Below are positions 16,772 to 24,867 of a DNA stretch of 56,917 bases, in pieces; the first letter of the stretch is position 1, and each line of letters starts with the position of its first letter. Made by a program: the position numbers and the translations under genes. The DNA comes from a virus: positions 1-56,917 of the IMG/VR virus record IMGVR_UViG_3300035660_000009; one strand, given 5' to 3'. Under the pieces are notes generated by a model. That model saw nothing but the letters and a program-made list of their open reading frames with translations, ran no database searches and was not told the origin of the DNA.

Positions 16772-17704
16772 TTAAATGTGTGCCCCCCACAATTCCAACT
16801 TATGCATTGTCTTTTCGGCTCGTTGCCGCCACTGGTGAAGTTTTACTGGCAGTAAGTCATCTGGCATCTTAGAGAGCATGTGTCGCATCTCCCAAAGGCG
16901 CGCGTGAGCGGATGTTGCAACGGACTTCAGTTTGTCGTACTGGCATGGCGTCTCCTTCTCGGTGCGCGATTCTGAAACCTCCAGCGCTGCGAGCATCGCA
17001 ATCATGCTCCCGCATTCCTTCTTCCATAGGCAGCAGGCGAACCACGTGCCGTTCATAGGCTGCATCGACGTGGCGACCGAGAACGCGCCGCACTGAGTCT
17101 TGAGCAAGGAGATTTGCCGATGCAACTGGCGGATCTCGGTGCGCTGATTCTTTGCATGGGCCTCGGCCTGCTCCGCGCGGAAGAACGCCTGGTCGGCGAC
17201 CCCCCGCTGCTGGCTCGCGTTTTCTTCTGCCGCGATGGCCCCTGCCTCGGCCTTCTCGCGCCCAGCCTTCTCGGCGTCCCGCTCCGCCGTGCGCTGGGCG
17301 AGTCGCACTTCCGCACAGCGTCGGCCGGAGTGGAATATGCCGCCAAGTTCCCACCAACCAGTTGTTTGCCAGCGCCCAGACTCAACAAACTCCACGTCCT
17401 TACCGCACTTCGGGCACTTCTTCGGTTCGCTCATCGCTCGTCCTCCTTCTGCCCCGACCTCGACGCTAGTCATCGTCGTCGCTCCTTCCCGCCGCGCGAC
17501 ATCAGCCGCCTCTTTGCTGTGGTATATCAAAGTGTCGCATTCGCCAGACGGGTCCGGCCCGGCGTAGCCAGGAAAGCATCTGTCAAAAGATTCGCCGCAA
17601 GGCGCAAGGTCGTCTAGGCCGCACCCGCACTCGCCGGTATCGGACACCAACCCATCGTAGCCCTTCTCCTTAAGACAGGCTTTTAGAAACTCTAGTGCGT
17701 TCAT
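16772..17704 (-). CDS. Hypothetical protein, apparent in-frame fusion of small phage genes
   Basis: The ATG at 17704 has AAGGAG. Two further in-frame ATGs have strong ribosome-binding sites inside the coding region: MTSVEV (near 17473) and MSEPKKCPKCG (near 17434). The N-terminal part is Cys-rich (GECGCGLDDLAPCGESFDRC), the middle begins with a CPKC knuckle, and residues 135-215 form an Ala/Glu/Arg coiled coil. This looks like two or three small genes joined without stops, or a gene translated from several starts. The Shine-Dalgarno cassette read as codons (VARREGAT) is the same one found before 18120 and 18366. Confidence 0.55.
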   Translation of the reverse strand: MNALEFLKACLKEKGYDGLVSDTGECGCGLDDLAPCGESFDRCFPGYAGPDPSGECDTLIYHSKEAADVARREGATTMTSVEVGAEGGRAMSEPKKCPKCGKDVEFVESGRWQTTGWWELGGIFHSGRRCAEVRLAQRTAERDAEKAGREKAEAGAIAAEENASQQRGVADQAFFRAEQAEAHAKNQRTEIRQLHRQISLLKTQCGAFSVATSMQPMNGTWFACCLWKKECGSMIAMLAALEVSESRTEKETPCQYDKLKSVATSAHARLWEMRHMLSKMPDDLLPVKLHQWRQRAEKTMHKLELWGAHI

Positions 17705-18120
17705 GGCTTGCTCTCCTTCTGGCACGCCTCGACCGCGGCAACTGCGGCGTCGAGATACGTCTTAAAGCGACTTGGCAATCGCGCGGGCAGCCAACGCCGC
17801 CAACCCTCGCACGTCAATATCTCACACTTGTAATCCGGTCCGCGCAGATGCCGCTCCACAAACCACCAGCCGTCCGCGTGCAGCAGAATATAGGCTTTCT
17901 TCTCCACCAACCGCTCCCTCAGCCACTTCTCGCAGATGGCGTGGACCTCGTACTCTGTCCTCTCAATCGCGTCATCGCTGTAACAATGCTCGTGCTTGTA
18001 TTTGCTCCCGGTTCTCCACCCACCCCACGGGTCACGCCACAAGACCTGAAGGGCGGGACTATACCACTCCGGCCAGGGCTTGCTGAATACGGACGCCAGA
18101 CGCTTGTTCAGGTCAGGCAT
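17701..18120 (-). CDS. Hypothetical protein, possibly ABA-sandwich-like
   Basis: The ATG at 18120 follows the island's GGCGGGAAGGAG cassette. The protein starts MPDLNKRLASVF and has a YSDDAIERTEYEV helix followed by strands around WWFVERHLRG, reminiscent of the small phage 'ABA sandwich' proteins. The similarity is weak. Function unknown. It overlaps the next gene by 4 nt. Confidence 0.55.
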   Translation of the reverse strand: MPDLNKRLASVFSKPWPEWYSPALQVLWRDPWGGWRTGSKYKHEHCYSDDAIERTEYEVHAICEKWLRERLVEKKAYILLHADGWWFVERHLRGPDYKCEILTCEGWRRWLPARLPSRFKTYLDAAVAAVEACQKESKP

Positions 18121-18144
18121 CGTCGCTCCTTCCCGCCGCGTGGG

Positions 18145-18366
18145 TCATGGTTCTCTCAGTTTGGCCAATACGCGACCAATTAACCAGCAATCACTCCGGT
18201 TAACCTGTAAATCAAATATCTCCGTGGGCAACTTAAAGCAGATTCGGTGCGTGTTGAAGTCCTCCTCGTGTTGCACGGGTGCTGGAAGCCGCCCACCGCA
18301 TATCAGTTGCCAACCCGCCAAGAAACCACAATCAGTGTGCGGACACCATTCGGGTTTTGCATTCAT
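18145..18366 (-). CDS. Small Cys/His-rich phage protein, 73 aa
   Basis: MNAKPEWCPHTDCGFLAGWQ, then a spaced Cys and H-x(5)-HRIC give a clear metal-binding pattern (C-x2-H-x2-C ... C ... H ... H-x2-C). I recognise this as a widespread small phage type ('PdWCPH.dC.fl...C.G.L..P..H'), function unknown. The ATG at 18366 follows GGAAGGAG. Part of the island. Confidence 0.65.
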   Translation of the reverse strand: MNAKPEWCPHTDCGFLAGWQLICGGRLPAPVQHEEDFNTHRICFKLPTEIFDLQVNRSDCWLIGRVLAKLREP

Positions 18367-18419
18367 GGATGCGACTCCTTCCCGCCGGGCGGGTCATTCT
18401 CCCGCACCCGTCTCACGGC

Positions 18420-18605
18420 TTACCGCGACTTGGTTGACGAACCCAGATTGGGTTGCTTGGTTGACGAACCCAGGTCGGGTTGCTCGATAGGAGCGTACCG
18501 AGCACGTCCGCATTTGGGGCAAACGTGCTCGACGGTCCCGTACATCGTCTGTCGAGACTTCGACCTGCGCATCGGGATCTTGCACACCGAACATGTGGGT
18601 CGCAT
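18420..18605 (-). CDS. Zinc-ribbon protein with a 9-residue tandem repeat
   Basis: Two CxxC pairs (CSVCKIP and CPKCGRARY, 18 residues apart) form a zinc ribbon like that of small transcription- or repair-linked proteins. The tail is a duplicated QPDLGSSTK/QPNLGSSTK unit encoded by a 27-bp direct repeat (18430-18456 and 18457-18483). The ATG at 18605 has AAGGAGG. The repeat gives a charged flexible tail. Confidence 0.6.
   Translation of the reverse strand: MRPTCSVCKIPMRRSKSRQTMYGTVEHVCPKCGRARYAPIEQPDLGSSTKQPNLGSSTKSR
18430..18483. repeat. Direct tandem repeat, 2 x 27 bp
   Basis: Two adjacent copies differ at two bases. They begin with TTGGTTGACGAACCCAG on the plus strand and encode the duplicated tail of the 18420-18605 protein. 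Adjacent position and near identity suggest recent slippage duplication. Confidence 0.85.
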
Positions 18606-18623
18606 CACTTCCTCCTTAACGGT

Positions 18624-18995
18624 CTAGGTTCCGGGAGTGGGTGGGTCGGGAGCGGGTACGCACCACCTCTTGCGCCACCCCTCGAGCCAGTCCGGGTGGT
18701 CGGTCTTGTGGCGCAAAGCCAACCAAGCACCCACCAACTCCAGGTCACCGTAGGTTTGGAGGTGCCCCCAAGGTGTCTCCACCCACTTGGGGCACTCGTT
18801 GTACAACAAGGAGCAGATGGAGAACAACGTTGTCCGGTTCTCCTCGTCAGCCCGTCCCATGGCTTCCATAAGGTCGTTGGACAGGACCGCTCGCAGGAAG
18901 CCTCCGGGAGGGACGAAGTCGGTGAAGTACGCACGAAGAGCCTCTCGCGTCCGCTGGGGCACATGTGCGTACTCGGCTTGGTCAAAGTTTAGCAT
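18624..18995 (-). CDS. Conserved phage hypothetical protein, 123 aa
   Basis: The ATG at 18995 follows AAGGAGG. The core 'PQRTREALRAYFTDF-PPGGFLRAVLSNDLMEAMGRAD' then 'FSICSLLYNECP' matches a pattern I know from many phage and metagenome proteins ('tr..L..Yv..g..PGgFL.AVL.NDL..A...AD'), about 70-120 aa and functionally unassigned. It is the first gene right of the island. Confidence 0.65.
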   Translation of the reverse strand: MLNFDQAEYAHVPQRTREALRAYFTDFVPPGGFLRAVLSNDLMEAMGRADEENRTTLFSICSLLYNECPKWVETPWGHLQTYGDLELVGAWLALRHKTDHPDWLEGWRKRWCVPAPDPPTPGT

Positions 18996-19164
18996 CACCC
19001 ACCTCCTTCTTTGTGTCCTCAACACCATCAACACGAGTCCTCACCCCGTCTTCGTGGTCCAGAAGGTAGTCGTTGTACGAGACTCGTACCCAACAGCCGG
19101 GGTCGTCACACCGAGATTGTACCAACACCTCGTACACCTTCGACTCTACCTTCCGCCTTGCCAT
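18982..19164 (-). CDS. Small hypothetical protein, 60 aa
   Basis: The ATG at 19164 follows AAGAGG. The start lies 59 nt inside the upstream Cys-rich gene. The protein has one CDDPGC pair and a strand-rich centre (KVYEVLVQSRCDDPGCWVRV). No family is recognised. The ribosome-binding site and the tight overlap with 18624-18995 support it. Confidence 0.5.
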   Translation of the reverse strand: MARRKVESKVYEVLVQSRCDDPGCWVRVSYNDYLLDHEDGVRTRVDGVEDTKKEVGDAKL

Positions 19165-19459
19165 CGTCAACCTCTTTCTTCACATTCCTTGCCAAAGCGA
19201 GTTGGTACACACCCATCCGACATTTGTCCCTCGGTGACCGTTCGATCTGGCCGTGGTGAGCACAAGGCGTATTCTTGTACCACCGCTTGTTGTGGATCGC
19301 GCAACGATACTTACCGGGTTCACTGCCCCTCTGGTGCTTACAAGATTTGCCACCACCCTCGTGGAACACGAGGTTTCCTTCAACTGGTCCCTTAGCAGGG
19401 CCGTCAACAATGACGACCGATAGCCACTTGCAACAGTAGCCACACCGCAAGCAGATCAC
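19106..19459 (-). CDS. YkgJ-like Cys-cluster protein
   Basis: The sequence opens with MICLRCGYCCKWLSVVIVDG and continues CKHQRG, then Y-x-C-x-IHNKRWYKNTPC, then CRMGVY. This is the eight-cysteine pattern of the YkgJ/UPF0153 zinc- or iron-chelating family in its short phage form. The function of that family is unknown; metal binding is likely. The start is a GTG at 19459 with a weak GGGG-type site. Confidence 0.75.
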   Translation of the reverse strand: MICLRCGYCCKWLSVVIVDGPAKGPVEGNLVFHEGGGKSCKHQRGSEPGKYRCAIHNKRWYKNTPCAHHGQIERSPRDKCRMGVYQLALARNVKKEVDDGKAEGRVEGVRGVGTISV

Positions 19460-19468
19460 AATTGCACC

Positions 19469-19672
19469 CTACCCCAGAAGTTCGGTGAGTGTTGCCACCG
19501 CTTCCTCTTTGGTCGCGTAACCGTGGCAACCGGACAGACCGTACAACTCAGCCCAATCCTGTGCCTCACGTTTACCCATCCGCAGCAAGATCGAACGTGT
19601 CGCAAGGTCCCTCGTCAACCACTCGGCGAGGGTGTCGATGAACTTCTGTTTGCGAGTCGACCTGTCGGACAT
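19469..19672 (-). CDS. Small hypothetical protein, 67 aa
   Basis: The ATG at 19672 follows GAGGAGG. The protein is helical and ends with GYATKEEAVATLTELLG. No motif is recognised. Tight packing with its neighbours supports expression. Confidence 0.55.
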   Translation of the reverse strand: MSDRSTRKQKFIDTLAEWLTRDLATRSILLRMGKREAQDWAELYGLSGCHGYATKEEAVATLTELLG

Positions 19673-19683
19673 GGTACACCTCC

Positions 19684-19893
19684 TCATGTACGGGGCACAA
19701 ACGAGACGACCGAATCGATGTCCGCGTCAGCGTAGATGTCAGAGCCGATGAACTCCAGTGCGACCTTGCGAGCTTCCATACGGGAGAGTTTCCTCTCCAT
19801 CCAGAAGTCGAAGGTCGAACCGAGCGCGATAACCCTGTACCAGTAACCCTGGACAAGGCCACCCGTCAGGTTGTGGCTCAGTGGTCCTCTCAT
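19684..19893 (-). CDS. Small hypothetical protein, 69 aa
   Basis: The ATG at 19893 follows AAGGGG. The protein is neutral and mixed alpha/beta (YWYRVIALGSTFDFW, then SRMEARKVALEFI). No family is recognised. Confidence 0.5.
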   Translation of the reverse strand: MRGPLSHNLTGGLVQGYWYRVIALGSTFDFWMERKLSRMEARKVALEFIGSDIYADADIDSVVSFVPRT

Positions 19894-19902
19894 TGTCTCC
19901 CC

Positions 19903-20310
19903 TTACCTTGCACACGCAAGACCTCTGTGCCGACCCACACGCATGTGGAGTTGCCAGAGGGTGTCGTTCGGGGTCATAGACTCCCGACCTGTGTGTCGTC
20001 TGAACGACCTGTTGGAGTGGAACTCACAGAGGTTCCTCCCGTACCACTGAGTGTACCCTCTCTCGAGGGCAAACCCCCATGCCTCCTCCTCTGAGGGGAA
20101 CACCCGACCGAAGTGGTCACCCTTCTGCATGGGTTTCGAGATGTGGTGACCGAGAGGGAACTTGTACACGTCCAACCGCACACCAGGGTTGCCACCCCCC
20201 GTTCGGTGTGCAGTGCTCCAATCCCCGTCCGTAACGACGGTGGTGCCTCCCGTCTGACACGACACACACCAATCCCCGTTCGTGACGGTGGTGTTCTTGC
20301 GAGGGTCCAT
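19903..20310 (-). CDS. Hypothetical protein, 135 aa, first gene after promoter element 3
   Basis: I chose the ATG at 20310, 7 nt past AGGAGG; the leader TAGGAGGCATGGTAATG is shared exactly with the gene at 34200-34529. Residues 5-40 contain an imperfect duplication (TVTNGDWCVSCQTGG and TVVTDGDWSTAHRTGG). The C-terminal half has FPSEEEAWGFALERG, a common small helical unit. Function unknown. Confidence 0.55.
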   Translation of the reverse strand: MDPRKNTTVTNGDWCVSCQTGGTTVVTDGDWSTAHRTGGGNPGVRLDVYKFPLGHHISKPMQKGDHFGRVFPSEEEAWGFALERGYTQWYGRNLCEFHSNRSFRRHTGRESMTPNDTLWQLHMRVGRHRGLACAR

Positions 20311-20337
20311 TACCATGCCTCCTATTGTGGGCTCGTT

Positions 20338-20353
20338 ATATTATATGGCGACA
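20338..20353 (-). promoter_or_regulatory. Phage promoter element, copy 3
   Basis: Minus-strand sense TGTCGCCATATAATAT, 28 nt before the start at 20310 and immediately after the ribonucleotide reductase stop at 20356. Confidence 0.75.
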
Positions 20354-20355
20354 CG

Positions 20356-22329
20356 TCACCCACATCTCGACCACCCACAACCCAAACATTGCTTACACCC
20401 ACCAGCCCTCGCGAGTGGTTCACCACAGTCGGGACAGGTGTCATCCTCCAGTCCGACAATCGCTTCGATCTCCTTGTTGGTAAGACCAACCCCGACTGGT
20501 TCGCCTTTCAGCTCGTTCAGTAGCACTCGAGCAATCGCGTCGGGACACGAGAGGACCTTTGCACCCGTCTTGATGCACGAGTGACACTTGATCCCACGCA
20601 GGTCCTCAGCCACAGTGCGGAGTGAGGTCTTCCCCTGAGCGATGTCACTGAGAAGGATACCCAATGCAGAGGATTGTGAAGGGCACCCCCCTTCCTTCCC
20701 GACTTGTGCGAACACCTCCCTAACTTCCCCGTCCCACTTGTTGACGTGGAGGAATAGGGACCCACACCCGATCTGTTGCTCAACCGTCTTACCCACACGA
20801 CACGGGGGTCGCCTCCCCGTTCCCGCAACCTTGAGGACCTGTCCCTCCCTACACCCGTCCCGGTAGACTGTGATGCCCTTACAACCCAAAGCGTGTGCGA
20901 GGAGGATCGCCTTCCCGATGTCTTCCTTGGTCGCGTCGTGTGGCAGATTTATGGTCTTACTAACACCACCCCCCACGTGCTCCTGAAACGCCGCCTGGAT
21001 CTTGATGTGTTGTTCCCAGGGGACCTCATGCGCAGTTACGAAGTAGTCGGGTACCTTCTCCTTATCCCGAAGCGACCCGTACAGGGGGTGAACCACCTCA
21101 AACTCCTTCTCCAACGATTTCTGTGTGTAGACCCAAGAGAAGTTAGGCTCAATCCCGGAGGAGGTTCCCGCGATGCGAGAGATCGACCCGGTGGGTGCGA
21201 TTGCCAGCAACAGAGCGTTACGTCTCCCCTTGGAACCGTTACCGTGGAGCGGATACGGTCCTCTCTCCTCACCAAGGTGGAGGGACTCGTCTTCAGCGAC
21301 TCGCTGTAGGTTGGTTGACAACTGTTCCGCAAACTTCACAGCGTCTTCGCTATTGTAGGAGACCCGCATCTTTAGGAGAGCGTCAGCAAACCCCATCACA
21401 CCAAGACCGATTGCGCGTGTCTTCGCCGCCGCCTCGGCGAGTTCGGGGAACGGATAGTTTCCCCTATCCACCACCCTATCGAGGAACAGCACGGCCAACC
21501 TAATCACACGTGCGAGGTCGTCCCAGTCCACCTCTCCGTCCTTCACGAACTTCGCCACGTCGATGCTCCCGAGATTACACACAGATGGTGAGGGAAGTGG
21601 AATCTCCCCACACGGATTCGTCGCAACGATCGGACCTAGCGACGGAACGGGGTTGTCCCTGTTGATCCTGTCGTAAAAAAGAACACCGGGTTCACCCGTC
21701 ATCCACGCGCTCTCAACAATCTTATCGAAGAGCTTGCGTGCCTCGAACGCATCGTCTGGGGGTTGTGCCGAGAAGAACTTGTCGGGTATCATCACGGAGA
21801 GGTTGAAGTTCTGGAGTTGGGAGGTGTCCCTCTTCGCAGTGATGAACTCCTCCACATCGGGGTGACTGATGTCCATCACACCCATGTTCGCACCCCGCCT
21901 ACGCCCACCCTGTTTGATTGCTACGGTAGTCGCATCAAACATCTTCAGGAACGCGAGGGGACCGGACGCCTCACCCCCACTACCGACCTTCGACCCGCGA
22001 GGACGCAGTGAGGAGAACGAGAATCCAGTTCCGCCGCCTTGAGAATGGATCTTCGCCATCTTGTACTGCGCAGTAAGGATGGACTCCATCGAGTCTTCCA
22101 GTCGCACCACGAAACACGCGCTGAGACAACCATTCGTCGCACCCGCGTTCATCAGGGTGGGTGAGTTGGGAAGGAACCTGAGTTTCTTCATCTCCTCGAG
22201 GACATCAGACCGAACGTGCTCGGGTTCGTCCTGTAGGACGTAGTCCACCACCCTCTGGAACATCCCCTCAACGGTTTCGTCACCGTGGAGGTACACGGTA
22301 CGGAGTAGATTCTCAGTTAGTGGATCCAC
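20356..22329 (-). CDS. nrdJ: Adenosylcobalamin-dependent (class II) ribonucleotide reductase
   Basis: Reduces ribonucleotides to deoxyribonucleotides with a B12-generated radical. Characteristic segments are LPNSPTLMNAG, GCLSACFVV, GGGTGFSFSSLRPRG, TNPCGEIPLPSPSVCNLGSID (the last with the active-site cysteines), and APTGSISRIAGTSSGIEP. The C-terminal tail CPDCGEPLARAGGCKQCLGC supplies the redox cysteines. I place the start at the GTG at 22329 (AAGGAG upstream), because the longer 732-aa frame has an unrelated low-complexity N-terminus. At 657 aa it is a compact NrdJ. It should supply dNTPs for phage replication if the host provides cobalamin. Confidence 0.92.
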   Translation of the reverse strand: MDPLTENLLRTVYLHGDETVEGMFQRVVDYVLQDEPEHVRSDVLEEMKKLRFLPNSPTLMNAGATNGCLSACFVVRLEDSMESILTAQYKMAKIHSQGGGTGFSFSSLRPRGSKVGSGGEASGPLAFLKMFDATTVAIKQGGRRRGANMGVMDISHPDVEEFITAKRDTSQLQNFNLSVMIPDKFFSAQPPDDAFEARKLFDKIVESAWMTGEPGVLFYDRINRDNPVPSLGPIVATNPCGEIPLPSPSVCNLGSIDVAKFVKDGEVDWDDLARVIRLAVLFLDRVVDRGNYPFPELAEAAAKTRAIGLGVMGFADALLKMRVSYNSEDAVKFAEQLSTNLQRVAEDESLHLGEERGPYPLHGNGSKGRRNALLLAIAPTGSISRIAGTSSGIEPNFSWVYTQKSLEKEFEVVHPLYGSLRDKEKVPDYFVTAHEVPWEQHIKIQAAFQEHVGGGVSKTINLPHDATKEDIGKAILLAHALGCKGITVYRDGCREGQVLKVAGTGRRPPCRVGKTVEQQIGCGSLFLHVNKWDGEVREVFAQVGKEGGCPSQSSALGILLSDIAQGKTSLRTVAEDLRGIKCHSCIKTGAKVLSCPDAIARVLLNELKGEPVGVGLTNKEIEAIVGLEDDTCPDCGEPLARAGGCKQCLGCGWSRCG

Positions 22330-22573
22330 TTCCCTCTCCTTGCCTACACCTCTTGCAGTGGAACCTCTTGTACGTACGCCACCTCTTAGGATCCTCACAG
22401 CACATGCGCACCCGAGTTGCACACCCGTGCTCGACCCCCTCCACAGCAAACCGGGCGTCCCGCCACCAAACGATGTCTCCCACCTCGGGTGCTCTACCGA
22501 GGAGCCTCTCAACGAGGTTCGCGATCGTTGTGCAGCTACCGCACACCCTACCAATACGACGCGTGGTTCTCAC
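22313..22573 (-). CDS. Small Cys-rich protein, 86 aa
   Basis: The GTG at 22573 follows AAGGGAG. The protein has seven cysteines (CGSC, C near 58, CC, then C-x2-C near the end: HCKRCRQ), suggesting two zinc sites. It overlaps the reductase start by 17 nt, the spacing of coupled translation. Function unknown. Confidence 0.5.
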   Translation of the reverse strand: MRTTRRIGRVCGSCTTIANLVERLLGRAPEVGDIVWWRDARFAVEGVEHGCATRVRMCCEDPKRWRTYKRFHCKRCRQGEGSGSTN

Positions 22574-22574
22574 G

Positions 22575-23333
22575 CTACGCTCCCTTCGAGAGGACCTTTA
22601 CCACTTCCTTCTTCGACGCGACATTCATTGCAACGAAGCCACCACCAGCCAACTGCATCTTCAAATCAGGTGGCAGACCTGAGAGCAGTGTCTCCGGTGA
22701 GAGGGCTCGCCAGACACCGAGAACGTGCCCGAGACCAATAGTCATCAAGGCCAGTCCCTGGTCTCCCATCGCCGCACCCATCTCCAGATAGTTGTGTTCA
22801 CGGTGGTCAAACCATCCGGGGAACTCGCTCCGTGCCAAGCGCTCGAAGACTTCAGCACTCGCACCCGGCTTACTCGCAACCTTGAAGAACGTCAGGTCAA
22901 CCGTGTGACCCGCGGGTTGTAGGTCCTTAGCATCAGCGGGTGCATCGATGCACCTCCCACAGGTGCACGGACCACGAATCGCAAAGGCCATAACGTAATC
23001 AGCTAGCTTTCCCATGGCCATCCCCTTACCAGAAGATGTCTCCCTATCGAAACAAACCAAGTTCGCACCACCCGCGTGGTGGAACGACAAACGCGCGTCA
23101 TGTCTCCTGGCGGCTATGTTGAGGTGGCCACGGAACGACAAGTACTCGTCAACGGGTCGCGCAAAGGAACCAACAGATGCGATTTGCAGTATTGCGAGTT
23201 CAGATCTAGTGGGTACATCCTCCAGGTAGGCGTGGTGCAGCACATCCCAGTCAAACCAGACTTCAGACTTACCCGTGCCACGGAGTGTCACGTCGATGAA
23301 CTCGTGAAGCCTTCGTTGGGTGAAGTCACTCAT
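22575..23333 (-). CDS. Conserved phage hypothetical protein, 252 aa
   Basis: The ATG at 23333 begins MSDFTQRRLHEFIDVTLRG. Recognisable conserved-looking blocks are SLGSFARP-like VGSFARPVDEYLSF, HLNIAARRHD, GPCTCGRCIDAPAD, HTVDLTFFKV and YLEMGAAMGDQGLALMTIGL. I associate this architecture with an unassigned family in phages and environmental bacteria. The CTCGRC cluster may bind metal. The gene overlaps the acetyltransferase by 8 nt. Confidence 0.6.
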   Translation of the reverse strand: MSDFTQRRLHEFIDVTLRGTGKSEVWFDWDVLHHAYLEDVPTRSELAILQIASVGSFARPVDEYLSFRGHLNIAARRHDARLSFHHAGGANLVCFDRETSSGKGMAMGKLADYVMAFAIRGPCTCGRCIDAPADAKDLQPAGHTVDLTFFKVASKPGASAEVFERLARSEFPGWFDHREHNYLEMGAAMGDQGLALMTIGLGHVLGVWRALSPETLLSGLPPDLKMQLAGGGFVAMNVASKKEVVKVLSKGA

Positions 23334-23928
23334 GCTTTCCCACCCACTCGCTAACAAACCCGTCCTTCCACACGTACTCCTCACCACACACCGCACACCT
23401 CGCGATGGACTTGTCCAGTGGGAAACTCAACCCCGCAGCACACTTGCACACCCAACCGCGTGGACGGGCGGGCACACCTATTACCTTGGTGAAGTCGAGT
23501 ACGTCCTCCACCACGACCGCACCAGCCGCGACGAACGCATAGCGACCAATGTTGTGACCACAGACGATCGTGGCGTTCGCACCAATAGTCGCACCCCTCT
23601 TGACGATCGTCGTTCGAAACTCGCTCTTGCACTCGATGAACGCCCTAGGGTTGTACACGTTAGTGAACACGACGTGGGGTCCGATGAACACGTCGGGGTC
23701 GAGAGTAACACCCTCGAAGACCTGCGCGCCGTTCTGGATCTTACACCCGTCACCGACTACGACACCCTTTCCGATGAAGACGTTCTCCCCGATGATGCAG
23801 TTCTTGCCAATCACCACACCCTCCATCACGTGGGAGTTACGCCAGATCTTCGTCCCCCGCTCAAGGTGGACGGAGTCGTCAACGAGAGCGGTGGGGTCGA
23901 TGTAGACGTTACTCTGTTTTTGGTCCAC
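23326..23928 (-). CDS. Left-handed beta-helix sugar N-acetyltransferase, WbpD/WlbB-like
   Basis: About ten hexapeptide turns are visible (NVYIDPTALVDDSV, VVIGKNCIIGENVFIGKGVVVG), followed by the conserved catalytic-region block VVFTNVYNPRA and IGANATIVCGHNIGRYAFVAAGAVV. The C-terminus GVPARPRGWVCKC then CAVC is the zinc ribbon typical of UDP-2-acetamido-3-amino-2,3-dideoxyglucuronate N-acetyltransferases. Such enzymes make 2,3-diacetamido sugars for O-antigen. Here it stands alone in a phage operon, perhaps altering host or virion glycans. GTG start at 23928, GAAGGG upstream. Confidence 0.8.
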   Translation of the reverse strand: MDQKQSNVYIDPTALVDDSVHLERGTKIWRNSHVMEGVVIGKNCIIGENVFIGKGVVVGDGCKIQNGAQVFEGVTLDPDVFIGPHVVFTNVYNPRAFIECKSEFRTTIVKRGATIGANATIVCGHNIGRYAFVAAGAVVVEDVLDFTKVIGVPARPRGWVCKCAAGLSFPLDKSIARCAVCGEEYVWKDGFVSEWVGKHE

Positions 23929-24232
23929 GGGATTGGCCCTTCAGGTCGGGGAACAACTCGCTAACGAGTCTCTCCACTGAGGGGAGTGCTTCCATGAAAG
24001 CCTCGTTCGAAACCTCGTCACCCGCACGGGTGAAAGCACTCACCCCCTCACTCTCGAGAGTCTCACGCACCACCCGGAGGGCGGCACTCCGACTTTTTGG
24101 TAAACGGTCAACACCGAAGACTGCAGCATGGTACCCAAGCAACGAAACCACGTCGTTGAAAGTCAGGTGGGAGGTGATGTGTGCCTGGACGGTTACCCGA
24201 ACCGACCCGTCACGTCGTGGGGTTGCTCTCAC
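23909..24232 (-). CDS. Hypothetical protein, 107 aa
   Basis: I take the GTG at 24232 because GGGAGG precedes it by 7 nt and it forms a GTGA overlap with the upstream stop; the ATG at 24256 has no ribosome-binding site. The protein starts VRATPRRDGSVRVTVQAHIT. No family is recognised. Confidence 0.55.
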   Translation of the reverse strand: MRATPRRDGSVRVTVQAHITSHLTFNDVVSLLGYHAAVFGVDRLPKSRSAALRVVRETLESEGVSAFTRAGDEVSNEAFMEALPSVERLVSELFPDLKGQSRGPKTE

Positions 24233-24534
24233 GTCACTCCCTCCCAGGGTTTGCATATGGTGCAGACCATGTACATCCTCTCCCTACTACGACCGAACTC
24301 CCGGCAGTCCGTCTTGAGTACGAGATTTCCACACCAGGAACACCTCACCTGACCGACCCGAGTACGGAGGGCGCCAATAGCGGTCAGGGCCACCTGGAGG
24401 GGGGTCGATCTGTACTTGATCGCGGACAAGAGGCTGTCGTCGCTGAGTGACCTCAACAAGATATCCGCGGTCTCAGGGCTGTGCCCTTCCTTCAGACACG
24501 CCTCACGGATATCCCGTTTGTAGTTTTTGAACAC
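24229..24534 (-). CDS. Hypothetical zinc-knuckle protein, 101 aa
   Basis: The GTG at 24534 follows GGAAGGA. The first 60 residues are helical; the C-terminus carries CSWCG and CTIC 28 residues apart, a single zinc ribbon. It joins upstream and downstream genes by overlapping ends. Function unknown. Confidence 0.55.
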   Translation of the reverse strand: MFKNYKRDIREACLKEGHSPETADILLRSLSDDSLLSAIKYRSTPLQVALTAIGALRTRVGQVRCSWCGNLVLKTDCREFGRSRERMYMVCTICKPWEGVT

Positions 24535-24536
24535 CG

Positions 24537-24821
24537 CTAGGTCCTTCCGGAGCACGCGAGGCAATAGCCGCTACTGGTTTGGAGTGACTTCGGGAGGGGT
24601 TGGTGGCAACCGGGACAAACGAACGCCTCGACCTCATGCATCGACATCACATGTGCTCCGTCGAGTGTGCGGAGGGACTCTCCGGTCTGGACCAACGTGT
24701 GACCGAGACTCCTAAGAGTACGGAGACGCTCACCCCTCTCCTCCGGTAGGTGTGACACGAGAGTAACCCACCCACCGATCTGGATCGCTAGTGCCTTCGT
24801 ATCCAGGTCCTCGAGTTTCAC
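24537..24821 (-). CDS. Small protein with C-terminal zinc ribbon, 94 aa
   Basis: AAGGAGG lies 8 nt before a GTG at 24821. Residues 65-94 hold CPGCHQ and CLAC, 19 residues apart, a zinc ribbon on a helical N-terminal domain. It is the first gene under promoter element 4. Function unknown. Confidence 0.55.
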   Translation of the reverse strand: MKLEDLDTKALAIQIGGWVTLVSHLPEERGERLRTLRSLGHTLVQTGESLRTLDGAHVMSMHEVEAFVCPGCHQPLPKSLQTSSGYCLACSGRT

Positions 24822-24839
24822 CTTCACACCCTCCTTGTT

Positions 24840-24855
24840 ATATTATATGGCGACC
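24840..24855 (-). promoter_or_regulatory. Phage promoter element, copy 4
   Basis: Minus-strand sense GGTCGCCATATAATAT, about 18 nt before the start at 24821 and 12 nt after the stop of the lysozyme-like gene. Confidence 0.75.
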
Positions 24856-24867
24856 CGAGAGGTGGAC

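Noticed and set aside
22330-22554. N-terminal extension of the ribonucleotide reductase
   Set aside because: It overlaps the 86-aa gene and is low-complexity; GTG 22329 has AAGGAG and starts the family-like sequence.
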